From: Synergistetes bacterium ADurb.Bin155 | GTDB lineage: Bacteria; Synergistota; Synergistia; Synergistales; Thermovirgaceae | DNA: 53,497 nt | Direction of reading: 5' to 3' | Assembly (NCBI GenBank): GCA_002070395.1 | Contig: MWDE01000015.1 | Coordinates: forward strand, 1 to 53,497 | Shown here: piece after piece, positions 25,224-34,246 of the stretch | Numbering within the stretch: the stretch's first letter is position 1 | Layout of the letters: each line of letters opens with the position of its first letter | Program-made: the position numbers and the translations under genes | The notes under the pieces: model-generated | Seen by the model: the letters and a program-made list of their open reading frames with translations, nothing else | Database searches by the model: none | Told to the model about the DNA's origin: nothing

Positions 25224-26594
25224 TTAAAGACCCTGGAAGAAATCCCCCATGGACCCTCGCTCTTCGATGGAGTAGCATCGGTCGAGGAGGAGGCGGGCCT
25301 TTTCTTCTGGAATGGCCAGGGCGGAAAGGGCAAGGTACTTTTCCCTTATCTCCTCGTCGGTCATAGTGTTCTCGGGGTCGCCCTTGGGATATTCAACGAA
25401 AAGGGTCTCGCTGTCGCCGTTTTTCAGCTTCACCGTCGTCCTGGAGGGCCATTTCTCGGGGTGCATGGCGTCCATCTCGGGGGTCGCCTCGATCCTGATC
25501 CTCGGGGTGACCGCGGTGATCCGCGGGTCATCGAGGATCTCCTCCCTGAACTGATCTACTCCCACCTTTCCGAAAACGATGGCCGCGGCGAGGCAATAAG
25601 CCAGGCTGAACCTGGCGGCGGGCGCCGTCGAGTGGTCCCTGTTCCCGGCCAGCTTCAGCGCCGTGCCGTAGGTCTCGACGGTGACACTTTCTACGTCCTC
25701 CCAGGAAAAACCCATCCTGGAACGGAGCTCCAGGACCCCGTTTATCGGGCCGTGGGTATGGCGGCATGAGGCGTAGGGCTTGAAGACCGTCTCGTCGATC
25801 TTGTACTTTCTCCCCATGTCCTCGAATGACCTCTCGAAGCCGGATTCGCTCGAATAGGCCCGGAAAAAGCCCCGGTCGCCCTCGAGGATCCTCGTGGCCC
25901 CGTCGAAGCCCCTTTTGGCCATGAGTGATGACAGCACGCCGTTATAGGCGGCCTTCCCGCAGTGAAGGTATTTTGTCATGGCGTTGTCGGAGGCGAACTC
26001 CCAAAGGCCCGCGGCCTGGGTCCCGGCGTTGCCCAGGGAGTACAGGGTCTGCGTGGCGCCCAGTTTCAGGAGCCTGGCCGAGGCGGCGGCGGCCCCGAAA
26101 TTGCCGCAGGTGGCCGTGGAGTGCCATATCGCGTAGTGCGAGGGCATGACCGCCTCCCCTATCCTTATCATCACGTCGTAACCAGCCACGATGGCCTCGA
26201 TGACCTCTTTCCCCGAACTGCCCAGGTATTCCCCGAGGGCGAAGGCGGCCGAGATGACCGGGGCGGCGGGGTGGACGACGGCGCTTTTGTGTACATCGTC
26301 CATTTCCAGGATGTGGCAGTTGTAAGCGTTCACCGTGGCCGCCTGGAGTACGGAGGTTTTCGAAAAATCCCCGGCCATGGTGGCCTGCTCCCGCCCGCCC
26401 ATTTCATCGACGACGCCCTTGATGATCCCCGCGGCGGGTGTGGACGCCCCCCCCAGGACGCACCCGAGCCAGTCCACGATGCATTTCTTTGTCACCGAGA
26501 CCGTTTCCCGGCCCAGGTCGGAATGATCAAGGGACGTGACGAATTCCGCGCATCTTCTGCTTATTCCCTTTTCAGGGACGTTCATGGAAAACAC
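25224..26594 (-). CDS. MmgE/PrpD family protein
   Basis: A 456-residue member of the MmgE/PrpD family, which includes 2-methylcitrate dehydratase, cis-aconitate decarboxylase and related enzymes acting on polycarboxylates. The all-helical core (WLGCVLGGASTPAAG, MDDVHKSAVVHPAAPVI, IWHSTATCGNFGAAAASARLL) and a C-terminal alpha/beta domain (YASCRHTHGPINGVL) are complete. With no prpB or prpC nearby, methylcitrate use is unlikely. Being beside dicarboxylate transporters, it may act on an imported hydroxy acid. Confidence 0.88.
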   Translation of the reverse strand: MFSMNVPEKGISRRCAEFVTSLDHSDLGRETVSVTKKCIVDWLGCVLGGASTPAAGIIKGVVDEMGGREQATMAGDFSKTSVLQAATVNAYNCHILEMDDVHKSAVVHPAAPVISAAFALGEYLGSSGKEVIEAIVAGYDVMIRIGEAVMPSHYAIWHSTATCGNFGAAAASARLLKLGATQTLYSLGNAGTQAAGLWEFASDNAMTKYLHCGKAAYNGVLSSLMAKRGFDGATRILEGDRGFFRAYSSESGFERSFEDMGRKYKIDETVFKPYASCRHTHGPINGVLELRSRMGFSWEDVESVTVETYGTALKLAGNRDHSTAPAARFSLAYCLAAAIVFGKVGVDQFREEILDDPRITAVTPRIRIEATPEMDAMHPEKWPSRTTVKLKNGDSETLFVEYPKGDPENTMTDEEIREKYLALSALAIPEEKARLLLDRCYSIEERGSMGDFFQGL

Positions 26595-26631
26595 CCCTTT
26601 CCATACTTAGAAACGGCAAGTCCTTTTCAGG

Positions 26632-28218
26632 TTACCGGTCCTTGAAGCGGGTGACGAATCGTCCCCCTTCGATCCTCACCTCTTGGGGCCTTTCAAACCC
26701 GGGCACTTCTCTCGGGTGGTCCGTCCTGAAATGGACGCCGCGGCTCTCCTCCCTTGAAAGGGCCGAATAGCCCACCGCGAGGGAGGCGAGGATCAGGCTC
26801 CTCAACTCAAGGGCCTCGAGCAGATCGGTCGGCTTTTCTATTGTCATAGCCGGGAGCGATCGTCGATACTCCTCAAGGGTGGAGACGCCTCTCAGGATCG
26901 ATCCTTCTTCTCTCAAGGGGCCCAGGCATTCCTGGTTAAGCCTCTTGATCTCGTCCTTCAGCACCCTGGGGGAAGGGCCGCGCCCCCGGGTGAACCCGCT
27001 TTTTCGCGGCCCTTCGCCTTGTTTGAAGGGGCGCGGTGAGGCGGAGAGGGCGAGCCGAGCCGCTCCCCTACCGGCCGTGATGCCGGAAAAAACCATCCCA
27101 GTCAGGGCATTGCCCCCAACCCTGCTAGCGCCGTCCACACCACCGGTCACTTCACCGGCCGCGAAAAGCCCCTCGATGGAGGTCGACGCCCGGGCGTCGA
27201 TGGCCACACCCCCGCTGAAGTAATGCGCCAGGGGGCTTACGTGGACCGGGCCGTATTCCCAGGGAGTGACCCCGTGCGGGTAACAGCCGAGGCTTTTCCT
27301 GAGGTCCCACTCACCCCAGCGGGATCTTTCGATATCCTCCAGGTGCAGCAGGACCTCGCCGCCGTCGGCCAGCTTTTCCTGGATGATCCTTGCCGCCATA
27401 TCCCTGGCGAAGAGGCTCACGGCCATTCCGTCCCGGAGGCCTCTCGCCTTCATCTCCTCCCGGAGGAACTCCCTTCCCGACCCGTCGGTCAGGCGGGCCA
27501 GGTCCAGGACGGGGAGTCTTATCATCCAGCAGGGGAAACGGGGCTCATCAAAACCCAGGGGGTAGAACTGGATGAACTCCATGTCCTCGAGGGCCAGGCC
27601 GGACTCAAGGGCGAGGGCGTACCCGTCGCCGGTCACCCTGGCTGGAGTGTCGTTCCTCAGAAAGATCTGGCCTGCTCCCCCGGTGGCGAGTATCACGGCC
27701 TTACTGAAAAGCCTGCCGGCCTCACCCGTGGTCCAATCCAGGTAATCCACGCCGAAGACCCTGCCTCCCTCGACCAGGAGCCGGGTGACGAAGACATTCT
27801 CGAGGAAGGTGACACCCTTATCGGAGGCGATCTCCCTGAGTTCCGACACAAGGCCGGAGCCGCTGGTCATGGGTACCCGTGCCGAGTCGATCACCGTCGC
27901 GTGCCCGCCGCCGAGAAAACGGAGGGTGGCGCCCCAGGAACGCAGTTGAAGCAGGCAATCACGGGCCTGCTCCCCCAGGGCCTCCAGGAGATCCTCCCTG
28001 CTGAGATTCTTTCCGACTCCCCTGACAAGATCCCTGTATTCACCCGCGCTGAGATCTTCATCGGGAAAGGTGAAAAAACCGCTGGAATAGGACGTGGCGG
28101 AAGCCGCCCCAGTAGCGGTCTTGCTCAGGACAGTAACGGAACAACCTTCCTCCGCCGAGGAGATGGCCGCTGTAAGGCCCGCTCCCCCGGAACCGATCAC
28201 GACTACGTCGGTATGAAT
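26632..28218 (-). CDS. Fumarate reductase/succinate dehydrogenase-type flavoprotein
   Basis: About 528 residues of the FrdA/SdhA/L-aspartate oxidase superfamily. The FAD motif is VVVIGSGGAGLTAA. A conserved active-site segment HYFSGGVAID follows, then the GGNALTGMVFSGITAGRGAA helix. The first standard start, a GTG at 28198-28200, would remove the first beta strand of the FAD fold. The frame is open upstream to a TAG at 28237-28239, with only ATT and ATC as possible starts. I chose the ATT at 28216-28218, after a G-rich ribosome site. No membrane anchor or iron-sulfur subunit is adjacent. Confidence 0.8.
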   Translation of the reverse strand: MHTDVVVIGSGGAGLTAAISSAEEGCSVTVLSKTATGAASATSYSSGFFTFPDEDLSAGEYRDLVRGVGKNLSREDLLEALGEQARDCLLQLRSWGATLRFLGGGHATVIDSARVPMTSGSGLVSELREIASDKGVTFLENVFVTRLLVEGGRVFGVDYLDWTTGEAGRLFSKAVILATGGAGQIFLRNDTPARVTGDGYALALESGLALEDMEFIQFYPLGFDEPRFPCWMIRLPVLDLARLTDGSGREFLREEMKARGLRDGMAVSLFARDMAARIIQEKLADGGEVLLHLEDIERSRWGEWDLRKSLGCYPHGVTPWEYGPVHVSPLAHYFSGGVAIDARASTSIEGLFAAGEVTGGVDGASRVGGNALTGMVFSGITAGRGAARLALSASPRPFKQGEGPRKSGFTRGRGPSPRVLKDEIKRLNQECLGPLREEGSILRGVSTLEEYRRSLPAMTIEKPTDLLEALELRSLILASLAVGYSALSREESRGVHFRTDHPREVPGFERPQEVRIEGGRFVTRFKDR

Positions 28219-28311
28219 GATCCCCTTCCCCCCTCGCTAAAGCCGCCCCCGGTTGACCGGTTTTACAAGGTTCCCCTCAACCCGCCGGGGCGCTTTTCCC
28301 GGCAATTCAAA

Positions 28312-29469
28312 CTAACGGAAAGTGCTGACCAGCAACTTCGTGAACAGGACCATGCAGAGCAGGGCGAAGGGGTAGGTCGCCCCGTATCCAGCCCCGCAGT
28401 CCTCGCTCCCGGTGGCGTCTATGGCCGCCCCGAGCCCCGGCGTGCTCGTCATGGCCCCGCAGATCGCGCCGGCCAGGAGGATCCAGTTCAGGCGGAGGAG
28501 GTACCTCCCGACGAGGAAGGCGACCAGCTCCGATATCAGCGCGGCGAAGAAACCTATGCTTATGAGAAGGATCCCGTATTCCGCAAAGGTCTCCGCCACC
28601 TGAGGTCCCGCCTGAAGACCGACGGTGGCGAAAAAATAAGCCAGCGAGAAGGAACGGAGGGCGGCCAGGATCCCCTTGTCCATACGCATATTCAAGGGCC
28701 CCACCCTTCCCAGGGCGCCGAAAACAAGGGACACGACCAGGGCTCCCCCTGTCGTCCCCAGGGAGAAATTGCCGATAAAGGGAAGGGGCACCCCTATGCG
28801 CCCGACCATGATCCCGCCCGTGATGCACAGAGCGAGGGAGACCAGGGAGAAGGACTTTGAAGATCCCCGGCTTTCATCCTCGGGAGGTTTCTTGTAATCC
28901 GAAAGAACCCCTTCCAGCCGGGCCTTTTCTTCCTTGAGGTCGATCCTGAACAACGCAGCGGCGATCTGGATGAAGATGACCACCGCTACGACCCCGAAGG
29001 GATACGTCACCGTATAGCCTATCGTCACCAGCGGGCTCGATCCCGTCGCTTCCAGTGCGGCGCCAAGTCCCGGCGAACTGGTCAGGGCACCGGTGTAGGC
29101 GCCGGCCAAAAGGAGGGGATCCATGGAGGATCCCCCGAGGACCTTTACGAGAAGGAAGGTGACCAGCGCTCCGACGAAGGTCGCTACGACGCCCAGGAAT
29201 ATGAACCGGAGCCCGTACCTTTTGAACACTTCCAGGGCGTCCTCCGATGACAGCAAACCTACAGAGACCACGAAAATGACGAGGTTCCACGAAAAGTACG
29301 ACTCCGGGACGGTGAAACCGGCCATACCCATTAGAAGACCTGTGAAAAGCGTTCCGGAGGTCCCGAGCTTTATTCCCCTGTACTGAATCTGCCCTATCAA
29401 TAACCCCGAGATGACAACGACGCTTGAAACGAAGACCCCATCATTGGCCAGGCTTGTGAGATAACTCAA
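28312..29469 (-). CDS. AspT/YidE-type anion exchanger
   Basis: A 385-residue, about ten-helix transporter made of two homologous halves. Each has the Asp-Al_Ex signature (GALTSSPGLGAALEATGS in the first, GAMTSTPGLGAAIDATGS in the second). Family members such as AspT exchange aspartate for alanine. This one lacks the two TrkA-C (RCK) domains usual between the halves (AspT is about 540 residues). A charged linker of about 35 residues takes their place. The start is a TTG at 29467-29469 with GGAGG six bases upstream. Confidence 0.85.
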   Translation of the reverse strand: MSYLTSLANDGVFVSSVVVISGLLIGQIQYRGIKLGTSGTLFTGLLMGMAGFTVPESYFSWNLVIFVVSVGLLSSEDALEVFKRYGLRFIFLGVVATFVGALVTFLLVKVLGGSSMDPLLLAGAYTGALTSSPGLGAALEATGSSPLVTIGYTVTYPFGVVAVVIFIQIAAALFRIDLKEEKARLEGVLSDYKKPPEDESRGSSKSFSLVSLALCITGGIMVGRIGVPLPFIGNFSLGTTGGALVVSLVFGALGRVGPLNMRMDKGILAALRSFSLAYFFATVGLQAGPQVAETFAEYGILLISIGFFAALISELVAFLVGRYLLRLNWILLAGAICGAMTSTPGLGAAIDATGSEDCGAGYGATYPFALLCMVLFTKLLVSTFR

Positions 29470-29522
29470 GGTGCTCCTCCAGAATAATGTAATGGTATTG
29501 CCGGCGCTTCGTCCATGCAGCT

Positions 29523-29957
29523 TTAAAACCCGACAATGGCCTCAATTATATCCAGGAAAGCCAGGTCCATCAGGAGGGCTTTCACCTTCAGTTCCCGGCA
29601 CGCGTGAGCCGGATCCTCCGCCGTAGCTTCCGCCTCCGGCCTCAAGCGGCCGCAGGTCAGGCTCCCGAAGGTTTTTTCAAACTTCTCCGCGTAGAGGTTA
29701 CAGATCATCTGTATCCGGCCGTAGGAATAACCCTTGAGGTCGCCCCAGATGCCCAGGAACATTATCATCCCCTCGACAAGGCCGCACTGGGCGCCATACC
29801 TGCCGGACCCGTTCATGCCCAGGGCCGCCTTCATCACCTGGTCTTCCAACTTCACGTGGTGAACTTCTGCCAGAAGTTTCAGCGTCACCATCGCTCAGTT
29901 AATCTTTTCCACCCAAAAGCAATGGTCTACCTTCTGCCTGACCCAAGCCTCGTCCAC
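29523..29957 (-). CDS. Selenocysteine-containing C_GCAxxG_C_C redox protein
   Basis: A 144-residue protein if the in-frame UGA at 29895-29897 is read as selenocysteine 21. Reading through restores the family's first conserved position: EKIN-U-AMVTLKLLAEVH lines up with the usual NCA start, followed by GAQCGLVEG, SLTCGRL and HACREL, the other three conserved cysteines. The length then fits the family norm (about 140). The GTG at 29955-29957 has AGGTG eight bases before it. A caller ignoring UGA would report only 29523-29891. A SECIS-like hairpin lies at 29862-29878. The gene lies between a TRAP and an AspT-type transporter. Confidence 0.8.
29862..29878 (-). promoter_or_regulatory. SECIS-like hairpin of the C_GCAxxG_C_C gene
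   Basis: Sixteen bases after the UGA on the minus strand, AACTTCT-GGC-AGAAGTT forms a perfect 7-bp stem with a 3-base loop starting GG. Bacterial SECIS elements need an apical loop 16-37 bases from the UGA with a G in the first two loop positions; here the loop starts 23 bases away. The hairpin lies within the coding sequence. Confidence 0.7.
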
Positions 29958-30000
29958 TGAAGTATCACCTGCCCCCTCGCCCTGTCCTGAGCGCGCCCCG

Positions 30001-31278
30001 CTACAAAAGGGCGTTGGGAATGAACATGATCACCTGGGGGAAGACCAGCAACAGCGCGAGAGCGACCAGGGAAAGGATGAGGAACGGCACAAGGGCCCTG
30101 TTCGTCTCATCAAAGGAGACCCCCGTGATCCTGCTCGCCACGTAGGAGCAGACGGCGACCGGCGGCGTGTACATCCCGATGGCGAGGTTAGCCACCATGA
30201 CCGCCCCGAAGAAGACCGGGTCGATCCCGTACTGGATCACCGTCGGGGCGAGGAGTGGCGCCAGCAGCAGTATCGCGGCGGAGCCGTTCATGAACATCCC
30301 GGCTACCAGCAGGATGACCTGCGCGATGATCAGGAAGACAAGGGGGGTCTTGACCAGGCTCGTGGCCGCCAGGGAGAGCTGTTGGGGGATCCCCGCCCTG
30401 GTAATAGCGTAACCGAAGGCCGCCACGGTCCCCACCACCACCATTATCACGCCGGTCGTGACGGAACTCCTATAAAGGATACCCGGCAATGTGCGCCAGG
30501 TGATCTTTTTCAGGATGAACATGCCCACGAAAAGGCTATAGAAGACGGCTACAGCCGCCGCTTCCGTAGGGGTGAATATCCCGCCATAGATACCCCCCAG
30601 AATGATCAACGGGGCCATAAGGGCCCAGATCCCTTCCCTCAGGGAGGACAAAAGGGTCTGCACCGAGAAGGGCGCGACTTTCCCATACTTTTTCTTTCTG
30701 CCGACGTACCCTTCGTAGGCCATGAAGATAACGCCGAAAAGAATGCCAGGCCCGATGCCCGCCAGCAGCATCTTGGAGATGGATGTATTTGTGGCAGCCC
30801 CGTAAACCACCATCAGTATGCTGGGGGGTATGAGCGACCCCAGTGGGCCGGAACAGGCCAGCACCGCCGATGTATAACTTTTGGGGTAGCGTTCCTCTTC
30901 CATGGGTTTCGCTACGATCGAACCGATAGCCGAAGTGGTGGCCGGGCCCGACCCTGAGACGGCCCCGAAGAACATGCAGGCCAGGGTTGTGACCAGCGCT
31001 AGGCTTCCCTGCATCCAGCCTACAAGGCTTTTCGCAAGGTTGACCAGGGCTTTTGAGATATGACCCTCCAGCATGAGATCGCCGGCGAGGACGAAAAGGG
31101 GTATGGCTATTAATTCAAAAGAATTACACCCCGCGAAGAAGCGCTGGGGGATGAGGAACAATAGCCGTGTGCCGCCACCGGTGAGGAAATAGGTGATAGC
31201 CGTCAATCCAAGTGAAGTGGCGATCGACGCGCCGACGGCCAAACTCAGGAAAAGGACCACCAGCATGACAAGGATCAT
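30001..31278 (-). CDS. dctM: TRAP transporter large permease (first system)
   Basis: A 425-residue DctM protein with about 12 membrane helices of the TRAP-T family. It shows the GAVSGSGPATTSAIGSI and PPSILMVVYGAA segments and the mirrored GMYTPPVAVCSYVASRI motif of the second half. It moves carboxylates with sodium, together with DctQ and DctP. It overlaps dctQ by 4 bases (ATGA). Confidence 0.95.
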   Translation of the reverse strand: MILVMLVVLFLSLAVGASIATSLGLTAITYFLTGGGTRLLFLIPQRFFAGCNSFELIAIPLFVLAGDLMLEGHISKALVNLAKSLVGWMQGSLALVTTLACMFFGAVSGSGPATTSAIGSIVAKPMEEERYPKSYTSAVLACSGPLGSLIPPSILMVVYGAATNTSISKMLLAGIGPGILFGVIFMAYEGYVGRKKKYGKVAPFSVQTLLSSLREGIWALMAPLIILGGIYGGIFTPTEAAAVAVFYSLFVGMFILKKITWRTLPGILYRSSVTTGVIMVVVGTVAAFGYAITRAGIPQQLSLAATSLVKTPLVFLIIAQVILLVAGMFMNGSAAILLLAPLLAPTVIQYGIDPVFFGAVMVANLAIGMYTPPVAVCSYVASRITGVSFDETNRALVPFLILSLVALALLLVFPQVIMFIPNALL

Positions 31279-31766
31279 TTCCCCACCTCCTTCCGGCCCT
31301 CCATCAAGTGATAGAAAAGCCTGTCAGCAATGAAAAGTACGACGAAAGTGGCCGATATCGGGACAATGACCTGGATATAGAACATGGGGAGGCGGAAGCT
31401 GTCCGCCATGACCTTGAAGCCGTTCCTTAGGGTCCAGGAGAAGCCCTGGTAGACAAGGAAGCCAAAAAAGGCCAGGGAAAGCAATTCGCTGATCACTACC
31501 ATGGCTTTTTTCCCGGCCCCGCCCACGAGGTCCTGGAAGAAGGTGACGTTCAGGTGCTCCCCTTTTCGGGCGGCTTCAGCAGCCCCCAGCAGGGACACCC
31601 ACACGAAGGCATAGCGTCCGAATTCCTCGGTCCAGGCTACGGGTATGTGAAGAAGGAACCTGTTCAGGACCTGGAAAAACACCAGGACGAAAAGGGACAT
31701 CATCAAAAAGGGGACGAAGAACTTTTCCAGGAAGATCCCAATAGCCTCTGAAAGATTGTGAAACAA
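31275..31766 (-). CDS. dctQ: TRAP transporter small permease (first system)
   Basis: A 163-residue four-helix DctQ membrane protein with the family segment PVAWTEEFGRYAFVWVSLLGAAEAARKGEH. The start is a TTG at 31764-31766 preceded by AAAGGGGGT. It lies 75 bases after dctP, with a stem-loop in the gap, and overlaps dctM. Confidence 0.92.
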   Translation of the reverse strand: MFHNLSEAIGIFLEKFFVPFLMMSLFVLVFFQVLNRFLLHIPVAWTEEFGRYAFVWVSLLGAAEAARKGEHLNVTFFQDLVGGAGKKAMVVISELLSLAFFGFLVYQGFSWTLRNGFKVMADSFRLPMFYIQVIVPISATFVVLFIADRLFYHLMEGRKEVGK

Positions 31767-31796
31767 AAAAGCTACCCCCTTTCACCTGGGAAAGAA

Positions 31797-31816
31797 GGGG
31801 GGCGTTACCGCCCCCC
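31797..31816 (-). other. Stem-loop between dctP and dctQ (first system)
   Basis: A perfect 8-bp stem GGGGGGCG/CGCCCCCC with a 4-base loop lies 25 bases past the dctP stop. On the minus strand the bases after it are only moderately T-rich. It may end part of the transcripts or protect dctP mRNA so that the binding protein outnumbers the permease. Confidence 0.6.
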
Positions 31817-31840
31817 AATGATCCCGGGTGATCGATTATC

Positions 31841-32830
31841 TTATCTTACGGCGACGATGGCGTCGATCAGCTCCTGGTGCTCCTTGAACAGGTCGTAGTA
31901 CCCGGCTTTATCCAGGGCTTCCTTCCAGACCTCCTGGGGGGAGGGCGTAAAGGTGACGCCATGGGCCTTCAGCTGCGGAATGAACTCCTTGTTCACATTA
32001 TCCAGGTAGAATTGCCGCTGCCACTCTGCCGCTTCCCTCGCGGCCTCGAATACTGCTTTCTGGATGTCCTCGGGCAGGCTTTCCAGCACATCCCGGCTCA
32101 TCAGGAGCGGCTCGAGGTAGTAAAAGGGGGTGGACTCATTGATGAACTTGGCCACCTCGTAGTGCTTGTCAAAGAGAACGTTGTTGAGGTTCTGACACTC
32201 GGCGTCGATGGTGCCCAGCTGTAGAGCGGTGAAGATCTCGCCGTAGGGCATGGGGCTCACCACGCTTCCGAGGGCGTTGCCGAACTCGATCATCGTCTTG
32301 GCCTGCTGTACCCGCAGCTTGATGCCCTTCATGTCCTCAGGACCCTTGATGGGGACTCTGGAGGTCAGGTGGAGGTCACCGTTGAGGAAGTAGGCCACAA
32401 TGACGATGCCCTTCGGCTTGATGAAGGAATTCAGCTTTTCCCCGACCTCACCGTCGACCGTTTTAAAAACGTGGTCCCAGTCCCGGAAGACAAAGGGAAG
32501 TGAAATGGCCTCGAACCTTGGGTCGTATTTCTCCAGGATCGATGTCATAGCCATGGCGAAATCAAGGCCGCCCATCGCGCAGGCTTCCGCGGTATCCTTC
32601 TGGGTACCGAGCTGTCCGCTGGGGAACACCTCGACCTTGGCCTTCCCGCCCGTCTTTTCTCTCAACAACTCATCGAACTTGTGCGCCCCGAGGTCATAGG
32701 GGTGCCCCGCCGACATCTCATGCGCCAGCTGGAAGGTATAGGTCTCGGCTCCCAGGCTGGGACCCGCCCCGACGAAAACCAGCAACGCCACCAAACAAGC
32801 CAACCCGATACTCCTCATCCTTATCTGCAT
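31841..32830 (-). CDS. dctP: TRAP transporter solute-binding protein (first system)
   Basis: A 329-residue periplasmic DctP protein. It has a signal peptide (about 1-25, ending GPSLGAE), the first-strand motif YTFQLAHEMSAGHPYDLGAHKF and the substrate-arginine region IKLRVQQAKTM, where the arginine normally binds the carboxylate. The frame continues upstream to 33034, but that part is a shadow of the lyase. The ATG at 32828-32830 with GGAGGGA upstream gives the expected signal peptide. Confidence 0.93.
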   Translation of the reverse strand: MQIRMRSIGLACLVALLVFVGAGPSLGAETYTFQLAHEMSAGHPYDLGAHKFDELLREKTGGKAKVEVFPSGQLGTQKDTAEACAMGGLDFAMAMTSILEKYDPRFEAISLPFVFRDWDHVFKTVDGEVGEKLNSFIKPKGIVIVAYFLNGDLHLTSRVPIKGPEDMKGIKLRVQQAKTMIEFGNALGSVVSPMPYGEIFTALQLGTIDAECQNLNNVLFDKHYEVAKFINESTPFYYLEPLLMSRDVLESLPEDIQKAVFEAAREAAEWQRQFYLDNVNKEFIPQLKAHGVTFTPSPQEVWKEALDKAGYYDLFKEHQELIDAIVAVR

Positions 32831-32873
32831 CCTACTTCCCTCCCTCTCAGATTGAGATACGACTTGCTGAAGA

Positions 32874-34214
32874 TCAGCATTTCCCCGACGGTCCGACGAC
32901 CCTGTCGACGAAACAGCCGGCAGAACCGGTATAGTTATGGGGATCCAGGACCGCGTCGATCTCATCGACGTTGAAATTGTCCAGGACCCTTTTATCCTCG
33001 AGCAACACCGTTTTAAAGGGCAGGCCCTTTTCAAAGGCTTTCATGGCCGCCTCGTACACGATCTCGTGGGCCTCCTGGCGCCCTATGCGCTGGCCCATCT
33101 TCATCATCACCGCCTCGGAAAGCATCAGGCCCTTGAGCATGTAAAGGTTTCTCTCGATATTGTCGGGGCGGACGATCAGGTCGGTGAAGATGTGGATGGA
33201 AGCCGTCAACGCGGCATCGGTCATGTTCGAGACCTTACCTATGTATTCCCATTCGGCCTGCCAGGGCCTCATATCCCTTTCGTGTTCGGTCACCATGCTC
33301 TCTATGGCCAACGGCACCGTGGAACGGATTATCTTGGAAAGGCTGACTACCCCCTCCGAGTACATGGGGTTCCTCTTGTGGGGCATGGTGCTGCTGCCGA
33401 CCTTCCCCATCTTGAAGGGTTCCTCGAGCTCGCCGCATTCGGTCTTTTGCAGCGTGATCACTTCGTTAGCCATTTTCCCCAGCGTCGATGAAAGCAAACC
33501 CAGAACGGAAACGTATTCCGCCACCGTATCCCGCGAGGCATGCCAGGAGATCGGCGGTACGGCCAGGCCCAGGTCGGTCAAGAGCCTCCTTTGGACCTCG
33601 AGGCCGTCCTTGCCGAGGGAGGCTATCGTCCCTACAGCCCCGGAGAACTGGCCCATGAACAGCCTTTCGCTGCACTGCTCCAGCCTTTCAATGTTCCTCC
33701 CGAGTTCAGCCACCCAAACGGCTATCTTGTAGCCCAGCGTAATGGGCAGGGCGTGCTGGCCATGGGTGCGGCCGACCATGGTCAAGTCCCGGTATTTGCG
33801 CGCCAGGCCGCAGAGGATCGAGTGCAGTTGCTTCGTTTTGGGGTAGATCTCACCGTAGGCCTCCCTAACCTGGAGGATCATGCCCGTGTCCATGATGTCC
33901 TGCGTGGTGGCACCCCAATGGGAGTATTCACCGGCGTTGTTCTCGCAGACGTCTTTCAGGCATCTCAGGAGAGGGACGATGGGATGCCCCGTGATGTCGA
34001 CCTGCTTTTTCATCTCGGTGAAATCCATGAGTTCCGCCTTGGCTTTCCTGATGATCTCCTCGGCGGCCTCCTTGGGGATGATCCCCATTTCCGACTGGAC
34101 CCTTGCCAGGGAGGCTTCCACGTCAAGCCATTTCTGGACCATGTTCTGGTCGCTGAAGATCTCGCGCATCCTTTCGGTCCCGAAAAGATCCTGGAACAAA
34201 AGGCTGTCGATCAC
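32874..34214 (-). CDS. PurB-like fumarase-superfamily lyase in a transport operon
   Basis: A 446-residue lyase closest to adenylosuccinate lyase and cycloisomerases. It has GATTQDIMDTG, the GRTHGQHA region (148-155, catalytic His) and signature loop GSSTMPHKRNP (273-283, catalytic Ser). It lies directly upstream of a TRAP dctP and after a FadR-type regulator, and no purine genes are near. A catabolic role, such as releasing fumarate from an imported N-substituted aspartate or other substituted succinate, is more likely than purine synthesis. The GTG at 34212-34214 was chosen because GGGAG lies five bases upstream. Confidence 0.85.
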   Translation of the reverse strand: MIDSLLFQDLFGTERMREIFSDQNMVQKWLDVEASLARVQSEMGIIPKEAAEEIIRKAKAELMDFTEMKKQVDITGHPIVPLLRCLKDVCENNAGEYSHWGATTQDIMDTGMILQVREAYGEIYPKTKQLHSILCGLARKYRDLTMVGRTHGQHALPITLGYKIAVWVAELGRNIERLEQCSERLFMGQFSGAVGTIASLGKDGLEVQRRLLTDLGLAVPPISWHASRDTVAEYVSVLGLLSSTLGKMANEVITLQKTECGELEEPFKMGKVGSSTMPHKRNPMYSEGVVSLSKIIRSTVPLAIESMVTEHERDMRPWQAEWEYIGKVSNMTDAALTASIHIFTDLIVRPDNIERNLYMLKGLMLSEAVMMKMGQRIGRQEAHEIVYEAAMKAFEKGLPFKTVLLEDKRVLDNFNVDEIDAVLDPHNYTGSAGCFVDRVVGPSGKC

Positions 34215-34246
34215 ATGTGCTCCCACAGTCGCTCCCACCCTTCATC

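Noticed and set aside
32831..33034. Upstream extension of the first dctP
   Set aside because: It is basic, has no signal-peptide features and overlaps the lyase gene. The signal peptide begins at the ATG at 32828-32830.
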